A stretch of 64,000 bases of DNA, from the NCBI GenBank assembly GCA_964036295.1, contig OZ038465.1:19810831-19874830 (forward strand). The letters run 5' to 3'. The notes beneath the pieces were generated by a model that saw nothing but the letters and a program-made list of their open reading frames with translations, did not search any database and was not told where the DNA came from. The position numbers and the translations under genes are program-made. Below are positions 1 to 10,349 of this stretch, in pieces (positions within the stretch are counted from its first letter, which is position 1; each line of letters starts with the position of its first letter). Source of the DNA: Plumapathes pennacea (Eukaryota > Cnidaria > Anthozoa > Antipatharia > Myriopathidae).

Positions 1-509
1 AGAACAGAACTAAACAAAAAAAAAACTACATTGCTTCCTTGATGTCAATGGCTACTGTATGTCACTCTGGAGTCTGACAATGGCTGAGCTGTCATGAGCT
101 GGCATGATCGGGCCTTGTCTTGGGGTAATAAACAAAAATACAAATAAATTAGCTACAAGTACATCATGGTAAAACACCAAAGAACTAAGATTACAGATTA
201 ACACAAGACTTAACAAAACAGTATGGAAATGTTCTGACGACCGCGCCTGAATTAATCCTAACACAATATGAATATAGGTCGCGTCTATTCTTGTAATTTT
301 TCATACGTTTTACACCATTTACTTGTCATCATTTTGCTTCATTGACTTTTTTCATAGTGTTCAGTTTTATAAACGACGCTTGAACGGTTGACTCAGTACT
401 CGCGATGATGGTTAATCGGAACCATATGCATGATCATTACACTTGAAACATGAGCCTCTGGCTCGGGAGAATGGGCAACCACCCCCTAATGCTTCGACTT
501 TAAATAAAC

Positions 510-514
510 GATAT

Positions 515-553
<39 letters not shown>

Positions 554-560
554 TTTTATT
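510..560. repeat. (ATTT)n microsatellite
   Basis: About twelve uninterrupted ATTT units. They follow a short unique stretch ending in TAAATAAACGATA, which resembles the simple-repeat tail of a non-LTR retroelement, but no coding remnant is visible upstream. Confidence 0.95.
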
Positions 561-964
561 ATAGAAACCGTCGTAAAAGTAACTACCGGGTCACACTCGT
601 ACCTAAACAGCAACTAATTCAAACAAAACCGTGGCATTCTCCAATATGGAATGCGGATATGGAAAGCATACTAGTAGAGCTTACCGTTCACTCCTTACTC
701 TCACACCCAGCAGCAACACTTATTCGTTGGTAGGGTGCAAGTGTATTGGGCGGCACAGTCCTCCGTGTCTGGAGGGCATGGATCGTGTATGTACACACAA
801 TAGCCTATAGGCCAATCGCAAGTGGCTGGAAAGATCATTGACATACAATTACGTTTAACAAGAAAGATAAATCGACAGCGCCCTTAATTGAAAACGTTCC
901 TTTGCATCTAGCGACACACATATGTCAGCTAGCCCCCACTCCCATATATGGGCTATACGGGGAT

Positions 965-1300
965 GTGCCGCTCAACAGGGTATACTTTTTGCCTCTCCAA
1001 CTCTGGAACAGGGTATACAAATCACCGTTTCTCTCTGTAACAGGGTATATTTTTCGTTCATTCTGGCTCTGAAACAAGGTCGATATTTCTTCCTGCCAGA
1101 ATCCTTGATGGTTTATAGTCGAGTCTAACAGCTCTAAACTGTTGCTTTAAATCACGCAACGCCACATGTTCAAGCACGCCATTTCCAATTTTTAGAGTCG
1201 CCTCTAGTCTGGAACAGGGTATCTATTTTCACCATTTTGTCTGGAACAGGGTCGCAAAATTGCCTTTCTTTACTCTGGAACAGGGTCAATGTCACAGGGA
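965..1300. repeat. Degenerate interspersed repeat built on CTGGAACAGGGT
   Basis: The motif CTGGAACAGGGT or close variants (CTGTAACAGGGT, CTGAAACAAGGT) recurs about seven times at irregular spacing, each followed by a T-rich stretch. A related run (CTGAAATAGGGT, CTGGAATAGGT) lies at 55155-55210. Short open frames here only reflect this repeat. It looks like a decayed minisatellite-type element. Confidence 0.7.
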
Positions 1301-1497
1301 CTCAGCGGCACACCCCCATACTAAATTTAAGAGAGTGCTCCCCCCCCGGGGAGGGGGCAGCTAGCCCACTAAATAAGATATAATAATGTTAATGTATTAA
1401 TACTTTCAAACAGTTGAAGCCACACTGATCCAGAACAGAAGCTGTAAGACACACTAATGGAGCTTCGGTTTTAAAAGTTCTGACCGGAGGTGCTTAC

Positions 1498-1585
1498 CTT
1501 GCTCGTCCGAAGACTTGTATCTTCCCTGCACAGCAATGATCCCCCACACAATCAGAAACACGCACAAACCAACCTTGATTCCCAT
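1498..1585 (-). CDS. First coding exon of a secreted or membrane protein (signal peptide only)
   Basis: Read on the minus strand, an ATG at 1585 opens 29 codons beginning MGIKVGLCVFLIVW, followed by GIIAVQGRYKSSDEQ. This is a typical signal peptide: a basic start, a hydrophobic core and a small-residue cleavage region around AVQG. The frame runs directly into a strong splice donor (CAAG then GTAAGC). No convincing second exon was found between 1 and 1497, so the rest of the gene probably lies left of the window. The family cannot be named from a signal peptide. The exon call rests on peptide character plus the donor, so it could still be a chance open frame. Confidence 0.5.
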
Positions 1586-1743
1586 GTTCAAACTAGAGCA
1601 CAACAGAAGAGGTAGTGGTTAGAACTGAGGAGGACAGACCCAAGGAAAAAAATGGGTATTTTACTTCCAGACTAACAGCAGTCTAACTACAGAATAGGTT
1701 CCCCGCGGAATGGGTACGCAGCCCAGATAAAGATACTAACTGT

Positions 1744-1980
1744 ATAGGGCCAATTTTATAAACAAGTTTTGGACCGCGGTTAAGAAACTCCAGGTCTATA
1801 AACAAGGTTTAAACAACGTAAAACAGCCAAGCTTATCGGACCACGGCTGAACCCGGTTTTATACACCAACGCTAAAAATACAATGTAACCTTTGACTAGC
1901 CCTGATTTGAGGAGTCCATCTAATCTACACTTTAGCGATAACCAGGTCTAAGTTAGGTTTTGCTTTAAAAATTGGCCCAT
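1744..1980. mobile_element. MITE, family with GGGCCAATTTT terminal inverted repeats (copy 1)
   Basis: The ends are inverted complements (AGGGCCAATTTTATAAAC on the left, TTTAAAAATTGGCCCAT on the right). The body is similar along its whole length to 13895-14135 in the same orientation. About 235 bp, non-coding, so a non-autonomous DNA transposon. Confidence 0.85.
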
Positions 1981-2253
1981 ATTAGGGATCTCGCTCAAAG
2001 TTTTCTTACGCCACCAAATAACTTAGAAATTCGCTTATTTTGCACTAGCTGAAACCCGCGTTGTAATTTCATTTGATGTTATCGGCCTTAGCACTCAGGG
2101 TCTATTTAAAACACTCCTTACTTCCGAGTCTGCCTTGTCCTCTGTGCAATCTTCAAGTTCTCTTTGCTGAATAAAGTGAGATCCAGGCTATTTGGTATAC
2201 GCCTTTATATAATTATTGCGAAAATGATTGATAGAGCGCAATCGTATACCATT

Positions 2254-2577
2254 ATACCATTAAACAAATACTTCTTGGGACAAATCAAACACAGTATATC
2301 TTTTTGAAATCGAGATTCATTTTCATGCAAAACATACATATTGTTCTGTCCATTAGAGTGGGCGGTATTCACACGGTCATATGAGCTGTCTGATTGTTTT
2401 TGTATTTTGACGGGTACCATTAAAGAAATACTTCTTGCTTATGTTGAGGCACAAATCAAACACAGTATATATATTTGAAATTGAGATCCATTTTCATGCA
2501 AAATATACATATTGTTCTGTCATTAGCATAGGCGGTATTCACACGGTCATGTGAGCTGTCTGATTGTTTTTGTTTGT
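2254..2577. repeat. Tandem duplication of a 160-bp unit
   Basis: Copy 1 (2254-2413) and copy 2 (2414-2577) both run from TACCATTAAA through AATACTTCTTG, CAAATCAAACACAGTATAT, TTTTCATGCAAAA and GGCGGTATTCACACGGTCAT to CTGTCTGATTGTTTTTG. A few percent of bases differ. It lies downstream of gene A and has no coding content. Confidence 0.9.
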
Positions 2578-2828
2578 TTTGTTTTGTTTTTTGTTTTTTG
2601 TTTTCCTTTGCTAGAAGCACGTTTTAGTGAACTTTGCTTGACCTTTCCAAAGACATTCCTTTTATGCGAGGCAAAACTTCAACAAAAAACCGACGAAAAC
2701 AACATAGAACCATAAATTTGTAAAATTCAAAGTCCATTCCTGAAGTTTAGTCCAAAATCCAGTCCAAAGTCCTGACTCAAAAGTGATATCCAACGTACGT
2801 CCTAAATCCAATCCAGCTTTCTAATATG

Positions 2829-3076
2829 CCCTGCTGTATGCAGTGTTTGTACTCAATGATGATTTTACGTCAATATAGAAGCCGCCTTTGCTTTTCGCGC
2901 TACTAATTAAAATCCGTTGCGTATCCCTCAGTATTAGGCTGAAACAATTGCCCTGATGTATGCAGTGTTTGCACTCAATGACAATTCACCGTCAATATTT
3001 TTTTAAAAAAAATCTTTGCTTCTCGCGCTACTAATTAAAATCCGTTGCGTATCCCTCATTATTGAGCTGAAACATT
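2829..3076 (-). repeat. Tandem duplication of the 3' end of gene A
   Basis: Units 2829-2950 and 2951-3076 align along their length. The right unit holds the true last codons and TAG of gene A (stop at 3033-3031). The left unit carries a second, nearly identical set of last codons, both ending in EGYATDFN and TAG, now stranded in the 3' flank. The duplication therefore copied the C-terminal coding end plus the adjacent untranslated sequence. Confidence 0.85.
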
Positions 3077-6000
3077 TGCATCTGCTGTCTTTTGTGCTTC
3101 TCTTGCATTGCTCGAAACTTTCTTTCCCAATTCTTTTTAAAAGCTGTCATGTCTTCGTCCATTCTCAAAACCTCGGCACTTTGTTGCACCAGAAGTCGCT
3201 CGGCTCCCAATTTCCCATTATTGTGAGCGTGGTCAGTGACGATAGACGGCTCAGGTTGACGGTTGAGACGTTCCGTTGCGGCATCAGATATGGGCCGATC
3301 TGGATAATTAACTTCAGAAGTAATTTCTCGTGGTTGGCTAGTCTTCTGACCGTCTGTCGGATGAAGAAATTAGAGATATAACACAATAAAAGTGTAATCC
3401 TGTGTAAGTTGTGATCATTACCATACTACAGTCGGCCCAGTTCAGACAGCGAACTTTTCATGCGCCGAACCTAATTGCTTATAGAGTCGACCTAATGTCG
3501 ACCTCAACTATTTTTGATTCAGATGCCGAACGCAGTCGCACCTGAGTCGCGCCAAAATAAAATAATATAGTCATTTATGCATTAGGTTCGGCTCATGAAA
3601 AGTTCGGCGTTTGAATCAGAGTCGCTCCATAGTCGCTCCACAGTCGGAATTCCCGTCTAGGCATGTCGAACTTAATTGTTGGGTCGACCCAAATCAAATC
3701 AGTCGAACTTAATTGATTCAGACGCCGCTCTTTTCATGAACTTAATTCCGCAATTAGGTTCGGCGCATGAAAAGTTCGCCGTCTGAGCTGGGCCAGGCGG
3801 ACAGCTGTCTAAAGCGGACACCTCTCTAAGGCGGACAGCATGCAGATTTGGCCCTTGCCAATTTTCACTTAGTTCTCTTTAACTGAACTCTCTCTAAGGC
3901 GGACAATAAGTCTAGTCCCGAAGGTGTCCGCCACTGTGTATAACAATAAAAAATATACGTGCCTCTATAAGGTTCAGCGTGAAGTACAACGACCGCGTGT
4001 TTCATGAGTTGTCCGAATTTTGACCACTGACCAGTGAACAATGAACAATACGTCAACTCGTATTATGTACTCAACCTTCGAATGAGGGATACGTTTGTGA
4101 CTGGTTTTCCGTTTTTATTTTTCGTTATTTTTGTTTTGTTTTTTCCGCGTCGCTGATGCGAGATTTGGCATTCAATCGCCGTAAACAACTGCTTGAAAGT
4201 GCACAGCTGTATCAAAAATAGACGCTGTCATATATTGTGATTTTGCTTGAAGCAATGTTATTCCACCTCGAATTTCTATTGTTTTTACAACATTCACAGA
4301 AGAACTGTTTACAGGGAAAATAAATGCACTTTAAAGAACTCTTTGGAATAGCTGTCACAGCTATGAGGAGTCAAACTGATCCCCAGTGGTGTCGAATCAG
4401 TTTTCATTAGGGTCATTTTGAATTTTCATAGGGCTATTTTGAAAATGCGTAGGGCCAATTTGGTTTTTTGTAGGGCCACTTTGGACCTGCTTTTAAAAAT
4501 AGCCCTGTGAAAACCAAAAAAGCTCCTATGAAAAAAGGGGCTGATTTGACTTTTGAGGCTTTAACGTTCTTGAATTTATAGTGTATTCCTGAAACTCTAT
4601 AATCCTGGACAAACGTCTTTGAGACACACTGATCATGGTGCTATTTTGTTGATATCACCCACTTTGGCTGGCCTAGGTATTCAAAAAGGCACCCGCTCTC
4701 CCCTCCCCCCGATTAATGTTGGTTCAGGGCCGGAAGATGCGCGATTCAACATTGAGGTGGGAGAGGGGGTGGTGCAAAAGACTCAAAATAAGAGGAATTT
4801 GTCCTTGTGTCCCAACTTTTTTGACCAGGATTGTATCTGTTTTATTGTAGAAACCAAGTCTTGCAGATTGATTCACCTTGCTGTTTGCTTGAATCTCTGA
4901 ACTTGTACTGCCATAGGAACCCGCAAATTAGAATGATTCCGAACGTTCCGGCCATTGCGTATATTGTATATCCAAACACGCTACCATCAAAATAATCGAG
5001 GCCTGGTACTTCTCCCTTCTCGGTCTATAGTAATAATAGCAATATTAAATAATATTAAATAATAATGATAATAATTATTATTATTAATGGCAGTAGTAAC
5101 GCCGCTATTTTGCATTTGAAAGAGGATAAATTATCCATTTAAGCGTAAGAGGTAACTTAAAAGCAAATGTATATTATTGTGTTGAAATACGTACACAATG
5201 TACACTCCTTGTGAAACGTTTGTCATGGCTAAAATAGGTTGGGTTGTGTTAATCGTTTTTACTCAAAGAGTTTAAAATAAGATATATAAAAAAGTAGCAT
5301 GATTGTAGAAGAAGAATCAAAAGTCATATTGCGTCTTTTTTTTTAACTTTAACTCTACAAGGTCTAAATTGTCTGTTTTAAATTCAAGCGAACTCTATTC
5401 TATTGCCGGCTCACATACCTGGACTGCTGTCAAGTATTGCTCTAAAATATGATGTATCTCATCTTCATGACTCCCTTGATAGCGTGAGATACAAGAAGAT
5501 AATTCTTCCCGCTCACCGCTCGCCATTGCCACACCAAACGAAATAGGTTCCTCTATCACTGCCGCGACTTCAAGTCGATATTTGAAAAATTGTTCCTCGT
5601 GTCGACTTATGCTGTACACGTCAATCAAAGCCAGTTGGGTTTCACCCTCTGAAACGCTCTTATAGATTTCGTCGTAGTTTGTTTTTGCTAAACAGAGAGA
5701 AACCACAATCTCACATATGCTATATTCTTAGAAAAAGTTTCGTAAACTACGCTTCGCTCTCAATCATTGGTTTCAATGTCTGACAAACCGAAAGAGCTAG
5801 CTTACTTTATTTATAAATATTCAGCCACGGTACATTCTCAAAGAAATTAAGAGAGTCCAAAATAGTTTTTATTAAGAATAGTCATTACGTGGCATGCATC
5901 GCAACCATAATTTAAAGAAACATTTTGATGGATTAAATGTTTATGTTTTATCCGCTACTTCCACTTCCTAACAACATACCGTAAATTTGAGTGTTGTATA

Positions 6001-9000
6001 AAACCGCGATTTGATACTCTGAACTTCCATTAATCACTGATGTCTGTAGATAAGAACAAAAAATACTCTTAGAATAATACATATGCAGACGCCTTATTTA
6101 AAAAAACCACTACAAGTATGTGTCATATATGCAATCATTTAAAGGATATGTAAAATAAAAAATATATTCCCAAAACCGCTAAAGCTATAGGCAACGCGAG
6201 TCAAACAATAAAGGAAAGGTTGCCATATCGTTTTGCTCGTCTACGGGAAAACTATAATACTACCAGTTTGTTGTACTATGGTTTTATAAAAGAGAGATCA
6301 ATAAATTATGTCTAAAAATTCGTTATCACCTGACAAACCGAAAGAGCTAGCCTACTTTACTTATAAATCTTCAGGAATATTTAACCAACAAGGAATTTTA
6401 CTAACGGGTAAACCGTACAAATTGCCGACTTGTTTGGAACCGGTTGTCGTCAAAGAGGTCGTAACAATTCCCATAAAGATGGCCAGTATCACAAGACCGA
6501 CGTTTATCCACACGACAGCAAACAAGCGGCCCAATACTGACTTCGGTACCTTGTCACCATACCTGAAATTAGGGACAACTTTGCCATTACTTTCGCCTTC
6601 CTCCAAACATATACACGTTTCGATTTTGGCACCTTATAATTTTTGGATATATAATTTGGAATATCAGAGCATAAGCTATATATCACTATATATTGCTATA
6701 TAAATATGTAATTTTAGACAAGAACTAGATAATTCTTATGTGGCCGCATTTCTAATCTCTTAGTCTATAGTTTATAATTAGTAGTTTAATACTTTCATCA
6801 TATCTTAGATTTATCGTTTTAGATACATTTTTATGCGTGTATGACAAATTTAATAAACCAAATAAGGATGTACCATAAAGTGGAGAGCAAATGAAACGGA
6901 CGCATCGTAAATCAAGGTAGTTTTGTCAGTGGGAAGATATTAAAAAAATGTTCTAAAACTAGTGATAATCCTTTTGATATTAATGAACTGCGCTTGTAAT
7001 CCGTAGAAACATACTATATTACAAGATTACCATGGCTAAACTTTTTCTTATCATCATATAATTAAGGCAACTGAGTTGCCAAAGGAAAATGACAAACACA
7101 AGAGTGAAGATAAATTTTCAACTCAAATGCTTCACAATTTATGGTCTCTACCGACTGATGAAAATGATAAATATTAAATAACTAAGATAATGTAAATATT
7201 ATTTATAAAATAACTGTGATACTACGCGCGCCCTGATTGGTTAAATAACCGTGTTAGATGAGAGTATATTACACGCTGACGCGATACGCGATGTATTTTA
7301 CTTGACTAATTATTTTATAAAATAAACATATAACGTGTTCCCGTATAATACAGCCTCATCTAAACACTTGGGAAGTTGGGAGAACACTCGAGTAGCGCCG
7401 GAAACCACTCGGAGGCCTCGTGGTTTCCTTACGCTACTCTCGTGTTCTCCCAACTTCCCGCGTGTTTAGATGAGGCTATATTACACGGTGACGCGTTATA
7501 TATTTCTTAAACATTGTGTCTGTATATTTTATATACTGCATCACAAAAGAAAACAGTCACGGTTCACAAGAAGATCGGAAGGTGGTTCAGCAACAAATTT
7601 TATACTAACCCAACGGTAGTCATTGTAACACTGGCCCACCAGAAACCTTCAAAAATCCCTCGAGGAAAGAAATGTGGAAATTCTTCAGGGTTTACTCCAT
7701 GATCCTATAAGAAAATCAAATTAAAGAATTACCACCATAAAACTTCCAAACATATCAAAATAGATTATTTTTTGGAAACTAACAGCAAAACAATTTACGT
7801 GTTTTTAAAATGCCGCGAGTCATTTTCAAATATTCGTTTCTTACGAAGTCGGCCACTTGAGCGATCAAAACAACCTCTCTCAGCTAAGCTAATTATCATG
7901 GTCTTAATAAAAAGGTTCTCCGTGAAAAGGGTCATTTCAGTTTTGATGTTGTTTTAAGGTACATGCACGTACTACATATATCGTTTTAAAAATATGGGCT
8001 GAAGAATGTAAATCTGATGTAACCTTTTTCATGCATTTTAAGGTATAGTGCGATTTAAGCTAAGAAAATTGACTGTTTCAAGAACGTAACGATAAACAAA
8101 AGTTTCGGTCGTTTCATTCAAATCGGCATCCTAACTATCAAATGTATTTTCCGACACTCCTCAATTAATTGAACTATATTTTCGTATCACCAATTTTTGA
8201 TCCATTTTGTTTAAGGGTTTTATAATTCATGGAAGCATTAGTTAGCATGATCAAACCATCTCTCACCGCCGACTATTTGGACATCAAACTTGTAAACGCT
8301 TAAATGGCGTACAACTTATAATTACAACTGGGAATCTGTTATTAGATTACTGTAGGGGAATATTTTTATCTGAGCCAGTTTTATTTTTAACTTTAAGAGG
8401 GCAAAAAGAAGTTTTACCAAAATTTTAGTTTCAGCATGCATGTAACTGTGCTACCAAGGCCATTCCATTCTTCTTTTTTCAGGTCCAAAGTTAAACCCAT
8501 TCGTGGATTATTAAATACAATGATAGTAAATTAGCCTATTGCTAATAGTAAAATAATAGAAAGATAGGTTTACTGAATACAATGCTGAAAAAAGAAACAA
8601 CACGTACTTACCAAGAACCAGACAAACACACCAGCTAGGGCTAGGGACATTATTATGAAGATGACTACAGGCCAAGATTGAAAAAGGGCCAACGCGAGGT
8701 CCGATCCAGAGATGCTTTTCTTAACTACCACACCAAGTCCGGGAGATTCCAACAGAGCTACAAAGTGCCGGTCCGATACTGAATGAGTAAATCCTGCTCG
8801 ACGGCCAACTGGTAACACTAATTCTGTTTTGTGGTTTTCTAATACATCGCCAATCGATCCGAAGGTACTTTTTGTTTGGTACGAAATAATAGTGTTTTTG
8901 CTACAGCATTCCTCTATTGCTTTCTCGAGGATCTCTTGCACGATTCCTTTTACTTGAATACCGTCTTTGGCATCTTCAGTGAAGATATAGGGTTCCTGTT

Positions 9001-9148
9001 CTAAGTATACCGCTGGTATGTTCTCTCCGTTTTCGCATGCGCTGATTAAGGTGGCGTTAAATGACGATGAAAGTGATGACACGACTTGGCTCGCAAACAG
9101 TGTCACTAAAAAGAAATTCTTCACTGTAACTTTCGTCCAAATTGACAT
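3031..9148 (-). CDS. Gene A: glutamate-receptor-like channel with potassium selectivity filter, 530 aa
   Basis: Seven exons on the minus strand: 9148-8612, 7704-7610, 6562-6406, 6043-5980, 5687-5419, 5024-4877 and 3353-3031 (TAG). All have GT-AG borders and phases agree. The ATG at 9148 is chosen because it starts a signal peptide (about 1-25). Residues 26-155 form an S1-like ligand-binding half with QEPY at 51-54, a CC pair at 81-82 and a possible ligand arginine at 116 or 117. M1 is at about 157-179. The pore reads FEGFWWASVTMTTVGYGDK, with TVGYGD at 209-214, the potassium-channel filter. A pore-lining helix follows at 225-247. The S2-like half (264-390) has IDVYS with Asp307 where receptors place Glu or Asp. 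M4 is at 391-413, then a charged, helical tail. The amino-terminal domain is absent and the usual SYTANLAAF motif is replaced. The protein is inferred to be a ligand-gated potassium-type channel in the plasma membrane, comparable to bacterial GluR0 and rotifer AvGluR1. The ligand is unknown. Its paralog is gene B. Confidence 0.87.
3434..3794. mobile_element. Terminal-inverted-repeat element (MITE)
   Basis: The left end GGCCCAGTTCAGACAGCGAA and the right end TTCGCCGTCTGAGCTGGGCC are inverted complements, and the pairing continues inward through the CATGCGCCGAACCTAATTG block. The interior holds more copies of GTCGAACTTAATT-type words. Non-coding; it lies in the last intron of gene A. Confidence 0.85.
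3795..3945. mobile_element. MITE-like repeat with GGCGGACA motif
   Basis: It has repeated CTAAGGCGGACA-type words and an inverted GAAGGTGTCCGCC end. A related copy, with GAACGGACA words and GAGGGTGTCCGTC at its end, is at 26675-26855. No coding capacity. Confidence 0.6.
4398..4520. repeat. Short tandem repeat, unit about 30 bp
   Basis: Four imperfect copies of a unit like TAGGGCCATTTTGAATTTTC occur in a row (TTAGGGTCATTTTGAATTTT, TAGGGCTATTTTGAAAATG, TAGGGCCAATTTGGTTTTT, TAGGGCCACTTTGGACC). They lie within the last intron of gene A. Confidence 0.75.
4600..4850. mobile_element. MITE, TACAATCCTGGTCAAAAG family (copy 1)
   Basis: The left end ATAATCCTGGACAAACGTC and the right end TTTTGACCAGGATTGTA are inverted complements. 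Related copies are at 41403-41632 (complete) and about 37736-37875 (partial). It sits in the last intron of gene A, only about 25 bp from exon 6. Confidence 0.8.
7205..7512. mobile_element. Palindromic MITE, family with GAGGCTATATTACAC (copy 1)
   Basis: Contains a strong central inverted repeat: CATCTAAACACTTGGGAAG with GAACACTCGAGTAGCG on one side, CGCTACTCTCGTGTTC with CTTCCCGCGTGTTTAGATG on the other. Other copies lie at 35890-36195 (reversed) and 38590-38850, with a fragment at 19728-19772. It is in the intron between the pore exon and the next exon of gene A. Confidence 0.9.
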
Positions 9149-10349
9149 TGTACCAGTAAATTTCAAAATAATAACACACTACAGAGAAAATCCAAAAGAG
9201 CTACACGTTTAACTTTCCAGTTAGCACTCAAGATCGCATCTCATTGTAGCAAACTAAACTCTGGAATTGAAGAAGAGCAATGGTCTTTCCACTGAGTGGA
9301 AAACAAATTTAGTATGCAAGCTGCCGGAGCTCCGGAGTAGCTTCCTGCTAATTAACTTACATGTTTAATAATTAGTATTATCCCTAATTGTGCCGCGTGA
9401 TTGTTATGCCACTAATTGGAAGCTGGGAGGACCAAGTCACCATTAAAATAGTCATGTTACTTATATAAGAGCTAGGTAAGAGCATTAGAAACCAAAGCCC
9501 TTGGTATTTTTACCTTTGGAAACTACAATTTTTATAACAGGACTAAGAACCTGAATTAAATGTATGAATTTAAATGATTCGGGTATCAATTAGTTCTGAG
9601 TAGTCAATAATTAATTCTAATAAACTAAATACTATTGGTTTCAAGAGGAAGGTCTTTATTCTTGTTTACGCATTAAAATGTAATATAGTATCATTCATGT
9701 TTTCAAGACCCCTTTAAAATGCTGAATAATGCAAAACATGGCCGTCTCAACAACTCTGCTGCATTTCGTGTCGATTTTTTAGGGTACAGAGAATTGAAAA
9801 TTAAGATGTAGTAGCCAAACGTTTTGCTCGTGCAATGAGAATCATGTAAACTGCACAGTTTCGGAGGCTAGGTAGTTTCTTGTGTGATATAGTGACTGTC
9901 TGCTTCTCGTAAAAAATTATTGTATGGATACCATCAGCACTTAAACACGCGACTCATATTTCAAATATTGTAGAATCGTAATAATTCTCCCGTTAAACTA
10001 ATTTGTGTTTGAGTTTTCGATGGGTGTTTTTACAGCTCTTATATATGATCAAGCGAGGATGATATACTATATCATACTCTCTTGATATGATATAGTTCAT
10101 TTATAATTAATCGAATCTAAGTTTCCTGTGAAGGAACCACATAATTCATTTATAATTAATCGAATCTAAGTTTCCTGTGAAGGAACCACAAAACCCGTAT
10201 TGTGTTTGTTTTTTGCCACATCTAATGGCGAGCCAAATATATTTTCAAAATGTGGTTTATCAAGAAACCACCTGAAACCCAGAGCAACAAAAACACATTC
10301 AAAGTTTGAGAAATACTAAATCCAGCAAGTTTCAGAAGAAGAAGATACA
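9149..10349. promoter_or_regulatory. Shared upstream region between gene A and gene B
   Basis: The two start codons point away from each other across 1.2 kb with no other reading frame, so both promoters must lie here or the 5' untranslated exons must begin here. A TATATAAGAG box-like word occurs near 9463. A perfect 48-49-bp tandem duplication at 10096-10193 is the most distinctive element. Nothing else is recognised. Confidence 0.55.
10096..10193. repeat. Perfect tandem duplication, period 49 bp, upstream of gene B
   Basis: The block beginning TTCATTTATAATTAATCGAA and ending TTCCTGTGAAGGAACCACA occurs twice back to back. Each unit contains the short palindrome TTCCTGTGAAGGAA. It lies about 160 bp before the gene B start codon. 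Confidence 0.95.

Noticed and set aside
45..115. Minus-strand peptide CQLMTAQPLSDSRVTYSSH resembling the start of a discoidin (F5/8 C) domain and joinable in phase to the signal-peptide exon
   Set aside because: A stop follows at once and the acceptor is weak; the resemblance is too short to support an exon.
9149..9166. Extending gene A upstream to MKFTG
   Set aside because: The first codon there is TTG on the minus strand, not ATG; the first true ATG is at 9148 and starts a good signal peptide.
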